A stretch of DNA of 64,000 bases from Granulosicoccus sp964390335 (GTDB lineage Bacteria; Pseudomonadota; Gammaproteobacteria; Granulosicoccales; Granulosicoccaceae), in the NCBI GenBank assembly GCA_964390335.1, contig CAYMHU010000020.1, positions 1 to 64,000 of the forward strand, read 5' to 3'. Positions within the stretch are counted from its first letter, which is position 1; each line of letters begins with the position of its first letter. Below the pieces are notes generated by a model, which did no database searches, was not told the origin of the DNA, and was given only the letters and a program-made list of their open reading frames with translations. Below, in pieces: positions 43,598 through 52,459 of the stretch. Position numbers and translations under genes: made by a program.

Positions 43598-44686
43598 GTG
43601 AGAATAATGCCGTCTTCTCTATTTTTTGTCATGTTTTCGTTATTATTGATAGCGTTAACGATAATGCCTCTGTCTACGGCTAAAGCATGGTGGATTCGTG
43701 CTACCGACTTTCCTCGCCTGCAGTTAGCAATACTGGCTGGCGTCTGGCTGATTACTGCGACTTTGATGACACTGTTGCTGAACAAGCAAGTCGTCGGCGT
43801 TATTTGGTGGTTGGCTGTGACTAGCATACTGGCCTATCAATTATGGTGGATTTGGCCTTCATCCCCATATCATGGAAAGGAAGTCCAAAGCCCAAACACT
43901 CACGAAGATTTGCCGCTAGTGACCATTCTGTCAGCCAATGTGCTGATGGACAATCGCGATTCAGCCTCACTCATTACCCTAGTTGAACAATACAAACCTG
44001 ACGTACTAGTAACCATGGAAACAAATCACTGGTGGCAACAACAACTGGATACGCTTACCGATTTTCCTCATCGACTCGCTCATCCACTGGACAATAAGTA
44101 CGGCATGCATCTGTATTCTCGCTTGCCACTTTCAGAGGCACATATCGAGTTTCTGGTCAGCGACGATATACCTTCTATGAATGTCAAACTTGACATCGAT
44201 GGTACTAGTGTGAGGCTGCATGTTGTTCATCCAACGCCCCCGGCTCCCGGCGAAAACGATTCGTCAGAGGAACGCGATGTCGAACTACTTGTACTGGCAC
44301 AGTTCTTAAAAGGAGTTGATACCCCGACTATCGTAACAGGAGATCTTAACGATGTAGCCTGGTCGAAGACCACGCGATTGTTTAGAAGCATGAGTGGTCT
44401 GCTAGACCCTCGCACCGGGCGAGGGATGTTCAATACATTCCATGCCGATTACTGGTTCCTACGCTGGCCGCTTGATCATGTGTTTGTTTCAAAGCACTGG
44501 TGCGTTAATAAAATAGAGCGCTTACCGCATATTGGTTCGGACCACTTTCCCATGTACATTGAGCTCAGTTTGTTAGAAAAGCCTCAATCAGATATAAAAC
44601 CTGTTTACAACGAATCAGACCATAAGCTTGTACAAGATACTCTAGACCTTGAGGCAGCACAGGATGCGTCAAACCCCAAGCGCTAA
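43598..44686 (+). CDS. Membrane-anchored endonuclease/exonuclease/phosphatase family protein
   Basis: 362-residue protein. Three hydrophobic segments in the first 90 residues anchor it to the inner membrane, and an EEP (DNase I-like) catalytic domain follows from about residue 105. Metal and catalytic motifs are LSANVLMDN, METNHWW (catalytic Glu), VTGDLNDVAW, PLDHVFVS and GSDHFPM. This topology puts the catalytic domain in the periplasm. Substrates in the family include DNA, RNA, phospholipids and phosphoinositides. The start is a GTG at 43598 or an ATG at 43607. It is convergent with a lipase-like gene, 9 bp between stops. Confidence 0.9.
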   Translation: MRIMPSSLFFVMFSLLLIALTIMPLSTAKAWWIRATDFPRLQLAILAGVWLITATLMTLLLNKQVVGVIWWLAVTSILAYQLWWIWPSSPYHGKEVQSPNTHEDLPLVTILSANVLMDNRDSASLITLVEQYKPDVLVTMETNHWWQQQLDTLTDFPHRLAHPLDNKYGMHLYSRLPLSEAHIEFLVSDDIPSMNVKLDIDGTSVRLHVVHPTPPAPGENDSSEERDVELLVLAQFLKGVDTPTIVTGDLNDVAWSKTTRLFRSMSGLLDPRTGRGMFNTFHADYWFLRWPLDHVFVSKHWCVNKIERLPHIGSDHFPMYIELSLLEKPQSDIKPVYNESDHKLVQDTLDLEAAQDASNPKR

Positions 44687-44695
44687 GCAACCCAG

Positions 44696-45589
44696 TTAAT
44701 CAAGGTGTTTAATGTTGACCAAATACTCTGCTATTAACTCACTTGTTTGATTAATTGCATCTAACGGTGCTGCGAGTCCTGCCAATATGCTGGTGTGATC
44801 CTCCCGGGCAAGCACGTGCAATGCAACTGAAACGTTGGCCGTAGTCAGCGCTTGAGCATAGTTACTTGAGTGAAACGGCAAAACACGTTCATCATCACCA
44901 CCGTGCAACAACAAAACTGGCGGATGATTCTTATTAACTAACTGTACCGGATTAACTGAGCGTGGGTTTTCAGCACTTGCAAAAACGGGTGCCACCTCAT
45001 CGTTGTCCAGTGGAAGATCATAGGGCCCTGCAAGTGCAATAACCGCAACAGCAGTTATGTTGATTGATTCAAGATATTGAGCATCGCTAGCCAAAAGCGC
45101 AACTGTATGCGCACCGGAGGAATGCCCCATTAGAACAATTTCATTGTTTGGTACGGAAACAGCAGAACTATCAAGTGTATCTATGGCGTTTACAATATCA
45201 ACCACAAAATCAGGAAATACTGCTTGAGGATACAATCGGTAGTTGGGTATCACCACTGTATGGCCCATGTTTGCCAGAGCGTGCCCAACAAATTGGTAGT
45301 CGCTTTTATCGCCTTCTCGCCAAGCCCCGCCGTAAACGAAAATAATTGTTCGCGAACTTTCTGCTGGTTTGGCTGGCACATAAATATCCATTTTTTGGCG
45401 AGGCAGACTACCATACAGAACATCGACTTTTAGCTCATAACCTGTTTCGGGTATAACGCTATTCAATACGTCTACGGGCGAAACATCAACACAGGCCGGT
45501 AACGTCGATATGAACAAAGCAGCTAGCAACGCCGTCCATTTTCTCATTGGCCATCTGTTCCAGCTTGAGGCACGCTCGATTTTGTTCAA
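44696..45589 (-). CDS. Alpha/beta hydrolase lipoprotein (esterase, BD-FAE/HSL-like)
   Basis: 297-residue hydrolase. The TTG at 45589 has GGAG 8 bp upstream; an ATG at 45547 is the alternative. Both give a lipoprotein signal with lipobox LPAC, so the enzyme is membrane-tethered in the periplasm. The oxyanion segment is FVYGGAW, the nucleophile elbow is GHSSGAH, the acid is in LHGGDDERV and the His is in REDHTSI, in correct order. Such enzymes hydrolyse short esters. The 3' end nearly touches the convergent EEP gene. Confidence 0.9.
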   Translation of the reverse strand: MNKIERASSWNRWPMRKWTALLAALFISTLPACVDVSPVDVLNSVIPETGYELKVDVLYGSLPRQKMDIYVPAKPAESSRTIIFVYGGAWREGDKSDYQFVGHALANMGHTVVIPNYRLYPQAVFPDFVVDIVNAIDTLDSSAVSVPNNEIVLMGHSSGAHTVALLASDAQYLESINITAVAVIALAGPYDLPLDNDEVAPVFASAENPRSVNPVQLVNKNHPPVLLLHGGDDERVLPFHSSNYAQALTTANVSVALHVLAREDHTSILAGLAAPLDAINQTSELIAEYLVNIKHLD

Positions 45590-45636
45590 CTGATTATCTC
45601 CGAGTTTATTGCATTAAGAACCTAGCACACTAATAT

Positions 45637-45745
45637 CGCAATCGTATGCTCAGTTTGCATAGATCGATTGCAAACAGGTTTCATCTGTAAGCTTTTATGC
45701 AGCTGTCACAAAATCACTGACGCCCTTAAAGTTGTGTTTGCCACT
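45637..45745 (-). pseudogene. Remnant of a methyltransferase N-terminus (paralogue of the gene at 47278-47928)
   Basis: Read on the minus strand the segment gives GKHNFKGVSDFVTAA, stop, KLTDETCLQSIYAN, stop. It aligns without gaps to KKHNVKGASDFVTAA and YELEDEASMQSFYAN at the start of the intact methyltransferase. Two in-frame stops and the lack of any downstream part show it is a dead fragment of about 35 codons. The rest of the 330-bp gap (45590-45919) holds only a small palindrome (CTCCGC-T-GCGGAG) near 45840. Confidence 0.85.
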
Positions 45746-45919
45746 CGTCTTAGGCGCATGCCACCCCTAGCTGGTGAACTTCAGTGTTGATGAATTCTGC
45801 TGCGCATCAACGATTCAGCGAGTTTGCGGGGACTGTCGCTCCGCTGCGGAGTAGATGGTGTCTGATATTGTCAATTAGTCCTTTAACAACAATGAGATGC
45901 GTCATAATTCCTGTTGTTA

Positions 45920-46471
45920 TCAACACTCAAATCCGCCAGTTAGAGCTGTTTCCCATGCGTCCCGCTCCAGCCTAAACACAAAACAATCACTTAAATCATC
46001 GAATTGTCTGCGCTCAGCAAACTGAAAACCTAACCGCTCATAAAAGCGATGGCTTTTCGTGTTGTTGGCTAAGGGATCAATTAACACCGCATTAACACGC
46101 TTGTCGGCAAAACACCGGTCGATGGCAAAGTGCATCATACGGGTGCCATAGCCTTGAGATAGGTACGCTTCTTCCCCAATCCAGATATCCAGCGCCCGTA
46201 AATCGTTTGCTATTGGTCCCCAATAATGCGTTCGTTCGGTGGCTGGATCGATAATCTGCAGTGCACCGATGGGATGGCCATCAACTTCCGCAATCAGAAA
46301 CTCTGTACCGTCGGTACGAGGTGCAAGCTCTTGCTCCCAGTCCATATCGAAACCTGCTGAGCCATCGTTCGTGGTGGCTGCTTTAACGTGTTCTTTGTTA
46401 TCCCAGTGGGTAAGGGTTTGGATATCGGCCAGGCTGGCCAATCTAATTGTAAGTTTGTTCGATTGATGCAT
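45920..46471 (-). CDS. GNAT N-acetyltransferase, aminoglycoside 6'-N-acetyltransferase-like
   Basis: 183-residue acetyl-CoA-dependent acetyltransferase. The N-terminal LTIRLASLADIQTLTHWD, the central LRALDIWIGEEAYLSQGYGTRMMHFAID (acetyl-CoA-binding loop SQGYGTRM) and the C-terminal NTKSHRFYERLGFQF match the AAC(6')-Ib-like/RimJ-like subgroup that includes fusions with drug resistance. Actual substrate unknown. A decayed copy lies at 42818-43108. Upstream, two adjacent hairpins occupy 46519-46558. Confidence 0.88.
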   Translation of the reverse strand: MHQSNKLTIRLASLADIQTLTHWDNKEHVKAATTNDGSAGFDMDWEQELAPRTDGTEFLIAEVDGHPIGALQIIDPATERTHYWGPIANDLRALDIWIGEEAYLSQGYGTRMMHFAIDRCFADKRVNAVLIDPLANNTKSHRFYERLGFQFAERRQFDDLSDCFVFRLERDAWETALTGGFEC

Positions 46472-46518
46472 ACTGACAACCCGAATTAGCTTTACCGCTG
46501 CCCCAGTTTAATAAACGC

Positions 46519-46558
46519 TGCGTTGAAAACGCAAATCGCCGAGCGTGAGAGCTCGGCG
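46519..46558. terminator. Two adjacent hairpins between the exported-protein gene and the GNAT gene
   Basis: TGCGTT/AACGCA with a 3-nt loop (46519-46533) is followed by CGCCGAGC/GCTCGGCG with a 6-nt loop (46537-46558). On the minus strand they follow the exported-protein gene that ends at 46635. No T-run is adjacent, so a terminator role is probable but not certain. Confidence 0.5.
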
Positions 46559-46634
46559 ACGTTGGCGAACACGTATAAAAAAGTATGGGTAATTCGAGAT
46601 TATAAGGTAAGCAAATTAATGAATGACGCCCGAC

Positions 46635-47108
46635 TCACGCTACGTACTTAACCGGTGCATGCACATCACTAACTACATTAAAACCCTTTAGCAAACTCTG
46701 TAAGGTTTCATGTCGTTGAGTTACGGTTGAAGAGTCTAAAACAACCTTATGATGCTGAATTGGCACTGTGATGTTTTCTCCAGCCTCAAGGCGAACGGAG
46801 CCATTATTCAACACAGTAGTAAAATCAAACCGGCCGCGCGGCGTGTCGATAATACCGGGAGTCATTTGGCTAATGCTTATCGGCTTACCGCTTTTGTTAG
46901 TTAAAACAACTTCTAAATCATTGCGCATTGCCGAAACTCTAGACGTGATTTCAATCTGTGCATCAGTACGACCGTTGTAATTTTCGCTAACATTATGTTG
47001 CGTCAATGCTGCCGTTGCTAACGCGGGCGCTGCTGTTGCAACTGAAGCGGCTGCAATACCTTTCAATACTTGACGTTTCTTTTGGTCGATATTGTTTTTG
47101 TCGATCAT
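46635..47108 (-). CDS. Exported protein of unknown function with a Tat-like KR signal
   Basis: 157 residues. The N-terminus has KKRQVLKGIAAASVATAAPALATAA, which has the shape of a twin-arginine signal but with Lys-Arg in place of Arg-Arg. Tat or Sec export are both possible. The mature part is about 120 residues and looks like an all-beta domain (IEITSRVSAMRNDLEVVLTNKSGKPISISQM, VRLEAGENITVPIQHHKVVLD), reminiscent of immunoglobulin-like or cupredoxin-like small domains. No Cys-His copper site is seen. Family not recognised. Confidence 0.7.
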   Translation of the reverse strand: MIDKNNIDQKKRQVLKGIAAASVATAAPALATAALTQHNVSENYNGRTDAQIEITSRVSAMRNDLEVVLTNKSGKPISISQMTPGIIDTPRGRFDFTTVLNNGSVRLEAGENITVPIQHHKVVLDSSTVTQRHETLQSLLKGFNVVSDVHAPVKYVA

Positions 47109-47277
47109 GGAGCTTGTACCACCGTTTGTAAAAGTTTCATCACCAATATACGGTGCACAACCCTGCTTTTAAAGCGAATAAGGTATAAATGGCACTGCAA
47201 AACACGTTGTTTAACACGCCACCATTGAGCTTGAATCAATGATTTACAAACTTGGTTGAACTTTTTTACCCTGGTAA

Positions 47278-47928
47278 TCACAGCTTGCATTTTTTATAGT
47301 AGCAATACCAACCCTCGGGTTCACTACCCTCAAAGTACACTGCGCGGTCGCGTGAGACGCATTGCAATATGCCATCGGCTTCCAATGATTCAAACGTTTG
47401 CTCGAAGCCTTTGGCCTGCCACAAATCCTGATGCACAGCACAAGCCAATAACCCGGACGGTTTAAGCACACGAGCAATTTCTGTCAACGGTTCCGACCCA
47501 ACATGGCCATGAGTGAATGTGCCGGCACAAATAACAGCATCGAATGATTCATCTTCCATAGGGAATGGATCGCATGCATTCATACAATACGTTTGAGCAT
47601 AAAATCCGCGACTGTTAGCAACTGCTAGCATCTCTGCAGATAAATCCATACCGTGTAAATCACGATAGCCTGCTTTATGCATCGACCTGACAGCCAAGCC
47701 CGTCCCACACCCTATATCTAAAACTCTGGCATTGAAGTCTGCAATATATTGAATTAAGTACTGAGCAAGTACGTCCGGCGCAACATACTTAAGATTACCG
47801 ATCATTTGCTGATCGTAGTCGGACGCCCAGTTTGCATAGAACGATTGCATACTGGCTTCGTCTTCTAATTCGTAAGCCGCAGTGACGAAATCACTGGCAC
47901 CTTTAACGTTGTGTTTTTTAGATGTCAT
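47278..47928 (-). CDS. Class I SAM-dependent methyltransferase
   Basis: 216-residue methyltransferase. Motif I is ARVLDIGCGTGLAVRSM (about 90-105), followed by the acidic post-I segment LHGMDLSAEMLA, motif II DAVICAGTFTHGH and motif III VLKPSGLLACAV. The N-terminal YANWASDYDQQMI resembles WBSCR27-like and ubiquinone-type small-molecule methyltransferases. Substrate unknown. A dead fragment of a second copy lies at 45637-45745. The next gene upstream encodes a PNPOx-fold protein, 17 bp away, possibly in one transcript. Confidence 0.9.
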   Translation of the reverse strand: MTSKKHNVKGASDFVTAAYELEDEASMQSFYANWASDYDQQMIGNLKYVAPDVLAQYLIQYIADFNARVLDIGCGTGLAVRSMHKAGYRDLHGMDLSAEMLAVANSRGFYAQTYCMNACDPFPMEDESFDAVICAGTFTHGHVGSEPLTEIARVLKPSGLLACAVHQDLWQAKGFEQTFESLEADGILQCVSRDRAVYFEGSEPEGWYCYYKKCKL

Positions 47929-47945
47929 ATACGCATATTGGCATG

Positions 47946-48494
47946 TTAGTCTTTAACAATACCGGTTGGTTTACCATCAATAGACACCGCATTCTTTTTA
48001 TGCCAGTACTCTGCAACTCCCTCTGGCCCCATGTCTTCGAAATAAGGAATTAATTCTTTATCAATTCGATCATGCTTAAATTCCATCACGGGCACGCCGG
48101 TGCCGCAAGATGTTTGGACAAGATCAATCTCTAAATTAAATATTTGCCGATTTCCAGCGGTTGCCGGGAAGGGTTTCGAAGCGGCAGCCCAGTGTTCATC
48201 ACCGGGATGAACAACAGTGGCTGTACCGTAGACACGTAATATTAATGCATCACCTTCAAATGAACAAAACATGAGCGTCATCCGTCCGTTCTCAAGCACG
48301 TGGGCCGCTGTTTCGTTACCACTACCGCTTAGGTTTAACCACGCAATGTGATTGTTGTCCAGCACCTTTAATGCGCCCATTCCTTTTGGTGACACATTCA
48401 CACGACCATCCGCACCCGCTGTTGCAACAAAGAACAGAGGTTGTTCGTCGATAAAAGCGGTAAATCTTTTCCCTAACTTGCTTAAATGCGCCAC
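47946..48494 (-). CDS. Pyridoxamine 5'-phosphate oxidase-family (FMN-binding split barrel) protein
   Basis: 182-residue flavin-binding split-barrel protein. The start is a GTG preceded by GGGAG. Typical segments are FVATAGADGRVNVSPKGMGALKVLD, IAWLNLSGSGNETAAHVLENGRMTLMFCSFEG and LRVYGTATVVHPGDEHW. Such proteins bind FMN, F420 or heme. The clear SPKG motif suggests the PNPOx-like general-stress subgroup and not a true vitamin B6 oxidase. It lies just upstream of the methyltransferase gene. Confidence 0.88.
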   Translation of the reverse strand: MAHLSKLGKRFTAFIDEQPLFFVATAGADGRVNVSPKGMGALKVLDNNHIAWLNLSGSGNETAAHVLENGRMTLMFCSFEGDALILRVYGTATVVHPGDEHWAAASKPFPATAGNRQIFNLEIDLVQTSCGTGVPVMEFKHDRIDKELIPYFEDMGPEGVAEYWHKKNAVSIDGKPTGIVKD

Positions 48495-48588
48495 CTTAAA
48501 CTCCCGTGTTGTACCGATTTTTAGAGTGCAAAGCTTACTACTGATTTCGGTACAGTGATTCAGTGGCTGCGTGATTGTTCGCTATCCT

Positions 48589-48834
48589 CTACTGCCGTAA
48601 CACAAATGCATAAATAAGCACAATAGCGAACCCAATACACGAAGACCAATCAGACTTACGCCGATACTCCAAGCCCGTTTCAGTTAAATTGCTTTTCTTT
48701 GGTCTGTTGCCAAGCCATAAACGCGTGAACCAATCCCTTTTGTCTTCCTCCTTAACTTCAGCTGTTGTTAGCATCTGATATCGAATGCCAATACCAATCA
48801 AGCACACCCCGATAAGCAGTACCAAATTTTCCAT
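48589..48834 (-). CDS. Small membrane protein of unknown function
   Basis: 81 residues with a hydrophobic segment at each end (about 2-18 and 65-79) and a charged central loop (EVKEEDKRDWFTRLWLGNRPKKSN). Family not recognised. It stands between the PNPOx-like gene and the TAXI-TRAP locus. Confidence 0.55.
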   Translation of the reverse strand: MENLVLLIGVCLIGIGIRYQMLTTAEVKEEDKRDWFTRLWLGNRPKKSNLTETGLEYRRKSDWSSCIGFAIVLIYAFVLRQ

Positions 48835-49147
48835 CTAAGCTATCCAACATTGTATTAGGGCAGCTGGCACTATAGCAGTCCAGCACGAGACTGCTGCGCC
48901 CAACGCAAGTATGTTGGGCAAGCTCGAACCAAGTGTCAGCATTTCATACTGTGACCGAACTCGTGAACCCAAAAGCCTAAAACTACCGATTTAGACACGA
49001 CTTCATTAGCTAGCACACGCAATATGGCGAAATTTCGTCGACTTCTCGCCGTAATGCGTGCTGCGAGAGGTTTAGCTTGAGACATAGCGAAAAATCACGC
49101 AATATAAGCGTACAACTAAAACTCGATCCAACTTGGAGAATAACTCT
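48835..49147 (+). promoter_or_regulatory. Promoter and structured leader region of the TAXI-TRAP operon
   Basis: Two tandem hairpins lie at 48874-48895 (AGCAGTC/GACTGCT) and 48898-48919 (GCCCAAC/GTTGGGC). Closer to the gene, CACGCA/TGCGTG (49016-49021 with 49055-49060) encloses a 4x4 internal loop and then GGCGA/TCGCC (49026-49030 with 49046-49050). CACGCAATAT recurs at 49096-49105. The second structure lies 88 bp before the ATG and could be a cis-acting RNA. No class recognised. Confidence 0.45.
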
Positions 49148-50137
49148 ATGTTTAGAAAACTAACGGCCGCGCTGGTGGTTGGTATGGTTACGGCCTTACC
49201 GATCACAGCGGCTAACGCAAACGATTACATTCTTAACACCGCTTCTACGGGTGGTACCTATCATCCAGTGGGCACGGCTATCGCAACGCTGTCTAAGATT
49301 AAATTACTGCCAAAAGAAAAATTCAGCCTAACCGCCGTTAACTCAGCTGGCTCTGGCGCTAACGTACAAGCAATGGCTGCCAACACGGCGCAGTTCGCTA
49401 TCGTTCAAGGTTTGTTCGGCGCGTACGCGGCAACTGGTACAGGCCCGGTTACTGAAAAACAGGAAAATCTGCGTTCTGTCAGCATGCTTTGGCAAAATGT
49501 TGAGCAATTTGTACTCGCGAATGAACACGTCAAATCAGGCACCGCCTCGGATATGTTGAATTTGGATGGTGAAACTCTGGCTTTGGGAAAAGAGAACTCA
49601 GGAACATTGGGATCTAACAAAGTGTTATTGGGCGGCCTAGGTGTAAATATGGACGGCATAAAAATGCTGTACGCAGGCTACGGCCCTTCTGCTGATGCAA
49701 TGGCCAACGGTCAGGCAGCCGGTGCTGGCATGCCTTCCGGGCCTCCAACCAGCGCAGTAACAAAGCTAATGTCTACTAACAGCGATAAATTCACCATTTT
49801 AAATGTCACCGCTGAAGAAGCAGAAAAAATGGATGGTGGTCGCAAGTTGTGGGTACCGTACACTATTGCTGCCGGTACTTATCCTGGACAAACTGCAGAT
49901 ATCGAAACCATCGCTCAGCCAAACTTTCTAGCGGTAAACGCTGATGTGGATGAAAACCACGTGTATCTGCTTACAAAAACGATCTACGAGAACCTACCGT
50001 TCCTGAATGCTATCCATAAAGCGACCTTGGCAATGGATGTCAACAAGGCAATGGCTGGTCTACCTGTGCCACTACACCCTGGCGCAATTAAATATTACAA
50101 AGAAGTAGGTCTGGACATTCCTGAACACTTGATGTAA
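49148..50137 (+). CDS. TAXI-family TRAP transporter solute-binding protein
   Basis: Periplasmic ligand-binding subunit of a TRAP transporter, 329 residues from the ATG at 49148, which has GGAG upstream (an in-frame TTG lies 15 bp earlier). The signal peptide ends near ANA (about residue 24). The TAXI hallmark is present just after it: TASTGGTYHPVGTAIATL. AVNSAGSGANVQAMAANTAQFAIVQG and GKENSGTLGSNKVLLGGLGV also match the family. Known TAXI ligands include glutamate and other small acids; this one is untested. It pairs with the fused permease 111 bp downstream. Confidence 0.95.
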   Translation: MFRKLTAALVVGMVTALPITAANANDYILNTASTGGTYHPVGTAIATLSKIKLLPKEKFSLTAVNSAGSGANVQAMAANTAQFAIVQGLFGAYAATGTGPVTEKQENLRSVSMLWQNVEQFVLANEHVKSGTASDMLNLDGETLALGKENSGTLGSNKVLLGGLGVNMDGIKMLYAGYGPSADAMANGQAAGAGMPSGPPTSAVTKLMSTNSDKFTILNVTAEEAEKMDGGRKLWVPYTIAAGTYPGQTADIETIAQPNFLAVNADVDENHVYLLTKTIYENLPFLNAIHKATLAMDVNKAMAGLPVPLHPGAIKYYKEVGLDIPEHLM

Positions 50138-50248
50138 TTGTTCGATGCAACTCTGCTCCGGCGTCCACCGCCGGAGCACGTTGTTTCACAACTGGTGTAC
50201 ACCTAACGCACTCCCATTTTTTCCACACTTAAATAACTGGGTTGATGT

Positions 50249-52408
50249 ATGGCCGTTACAAATCCTGAAAGCGCTCCTACTATTAACCCTGATAACGACC
50301 AACCCAACTTCAAAGACCGTTTGTTCGATATCGATTTCGTATCGAAAAACCTTTACCCCTACTTATTTCTGTTTATTGCAGTGTGCTTGTTCGGCATCTG
50401 GCACGTTGCCACTAATGTGTATTTGCATGAACCCGGTCGATGGCAAAATTGCATCCACTTTGCAGGCTTTGCTTTTCTCGCGGCCATTACAACCAGTGGC
50501 TCGCATAAAAATGGATTTGGCGCCCGATTTTGGTTGAACTTTGTGTTTGGCGTGGTAGTCGCGTTTAGCTCACTATGGGTTGCCGGTGCTGAAAACGGTG
50601 TATACGAACGGACATTAGCGAAAACCGGGTTGAGCTGGCAATTTAGTTTTATGGATTGGTTTGCGGGCATTGCCGTTATCGTTGGCGTTATCGAATTAAC
50701 CCGCCGCCTCACGGGCTGGATAATTCCAATACTGGTTGTCCTTGCATTGTCATACAACTTGTTTCTTGGAGAAATGCTACCCGGTGCATTTAGAGCTGCA
50801 AGCCTGCCATTGAATGATGTGCTATTCCGATCACTGTATAACGATGAGGGCATGTTTGGCATTATCACAACCATCTCGTCTGCCAACATTACGTTGTTTA
50901 TGATCTTTGGCGCGTTTCTGGTTGTGTCTGGCGCATCAGATTTTGTTATCGAGTTATCTAAATCTATTGCAGGCAAGTTACGCGGCGGTGCTGCGTTCGT
51001 TGCAGTAATGTCGTCTGCTCTCACCGGTACTATTTCAGGATCGGCCGTTGCTAACACAGCATCAACTGGCGTTATAACGATTCCACTTATGAAATCCAAC
51101 GGATTTCGCGGGCAATTTGCTGCAGGTGTTGAAGCATCAGCGTCCACCGGCGGGCAATTAATGCCACCCATTATGGGCGCCGGTGCATTCATCATGGCAA
51201 GTTATACCGGTATTGACTACGGGCGTATTGTGGCCGTGTCAGTTATTCCGGCTATGTTGTATTTTTTATCGGTCGGTTTTGTTGTGCGCATAGAAGCCAT
51301 GAAATACAACATTGGTACTGAACAAGCACAACAAATAGATAAAAAGAAAATCTGGGCCGGAGCACTCAACTTTGTGTTGCCGTTAACTGTCATGACAGCG
51401 ATGCTAATTTCAGGCAAAACGCCGAGTTATGCCGCGTGTATGGCAATAGCCACGCTGATTGTGGTGAGTTGGTTTACACCCAATAAAATGTTCTTCAAGA
51501 AAATTTGTAAAGCACTCGCTTTGGGCATTCAAACTTCCATCATGACTGCCGTGTTGTTGGTTGCAGTTGGCCTCATTAATAATGCAGTAACCACATCGGG
51601 CTTAGCCAATACATTCTCGTTAATGATTGCGCAGTGGTCACAAGGCTCACTGTTGATTGCATTAACGCTGGTAGCCATTGCATCGTTAGTACTTGGCATG
51701 GGTTTACCGGTTACTGCAGCCTACATAGTCTTGTCTATCCTGTCGGCTCCAGCCCTTGCCGGCATGCTCGCAGACGGGATAATCGTTCAACAATTGGTAA
51801 ACGGCATTAGCGACCCCGTAGCAGCGGCATCCTTTATGTTGGTTGACTCTCCATTGGTTGCGAAGGTGGCCACCGGTATGACCTTAACCGAAGCCCAACA
51901 ATTAATGGGATCGATCCCGTTTGAACTTGCAGTGGTATTGCGCCCGGCGTTAGTGAATCCTGAGCTAATGACCACCTTTTTGTTAACAGCGCATTTAATC
52001 GTGTTCTGGTTAAGCCAGGATAGCAACGTTACCCCTCCGGTTTGTCTTGCCGCGTTTACAGCTGCAGGTATCGCCAAATCCCCCCCAATGGCAACAGGTG
52101 TGGAGGCCTGGAAAATTGCGAAAGGGCTCTATATTGTGCCCCTGATATTTGCCTATACACCACTGATTGGTGGCGACTTTCTAACCGTTGCACAAATTGG
52201 CTTCTTCAGTTTATTTGGCATATACGCAACAAATGTATTACTGCAGCGCTACAGTGAAGGCCCGATGAGCTGGTGGATGTATATTCCTTTAATTGCAGGT
52301 GGCGCCGCCGCTTTTTATCCGATGCACTTAGTCGCTAATATTGCAGGTGCGGTATTGGTGGTTAGTGTTATCGCTTTATCTAAGCGTCGCGCATCAGCTA
52401 TTGCTTAG
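50249..52408 (+). CDS. TRAP transporter permease, fused 4TM/12TM subunits
   Basis: Sodium-driven secondary transporter subunit of 719 residues combining the small and large TRAP membrane proteins, as usual for TAXI systems. About 18 hydrophobic segments are seen. The DctM-like signature region is present: SSALTGTISGSAVANTASTGVITIPLMKSNGF, EASASTGGQLMPPIMGAGAFIMA and LVLGMGLPVTAAYIV. The later ANTFSLMIAQW, DSNVTPPVCLAAFTAAGIA segment is also family-typical. It takes up the ligand delivered by the upstream binding protein. The long open frame on the opposite strand is a codon-bias shadow. Confidence 0.95.
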   Translation: MAVTNPESAPTINPDNDQPNFKDRLFDIDFVSKNLYPYLFLFIAVCLFGIWHVATNVYLHEPGRWQNCIHFAGFAFLAAITTSGSHKNGFGARFWLNFVFGVVVAFSSLWVAGAENGVYERTLAKTGLSWQFSFMDWFAGIAVIVGVIELTRRLTGWIIPILVVLALSYNLFLGEMLPGAFRAASLPLNDVLFRSLYNDEGMFGIITTISSANITLFMIFGAFLVVSGASDFVIELSKSIAGKLRGGAAFVAVMSSALTGTISGSAVANTASTGVITIPLMKSNGFRGQFAAGVEASASTGGQLMPPIMGAGAFIMASYTGIDYGRIVAVSVIPAMLYFLSVGFVVRIEAMKYNIGTEQAQQIDKKKIWAGALNFVLPLTVMTAMLISGKTPSYAACMAIATLIVVSWFTPNKMFFKKICKALALGIQTSIMTAVLLVAVGLINNAVTTSGLANTFSLMIAQWSQGSLLIALTLVAIASLVLGMGLPVTAAYIVLSILSAPALAGMLADGIIVQQLVNGISDPVAAASFMLVDSPLVAKVATGMTLTEAQQLMGSIPFELAVVLRPALVNPELMTTFLLTAHLIVFWLSQDSNVTPPVCLAAFTAAGIAKSPPMATGVEAWKIAKGLYIVPLIFAYTPLIGGDFLTVAQIGFFSLFGIYATNVLLQRYSEGPMSWWMYIPLIAGGAAAFYPMHLVANIAGAVLVVSVIALSKRRASAIA

Positions 52409-52459
52409 CCTTTATACTCATCACGCACTTTGCTACACAGACAACCGGGCGGAATCATC

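Noticed and set aside
50359..51195. 278-codon open frame on the minus strand opposite the TRAP permease gene
   Set aside because: It lies entirely within a well-supported gene, has a composition (Asn/Pro/Thr/Ala-rich) typical of antisense frames, and has no recognised domain.
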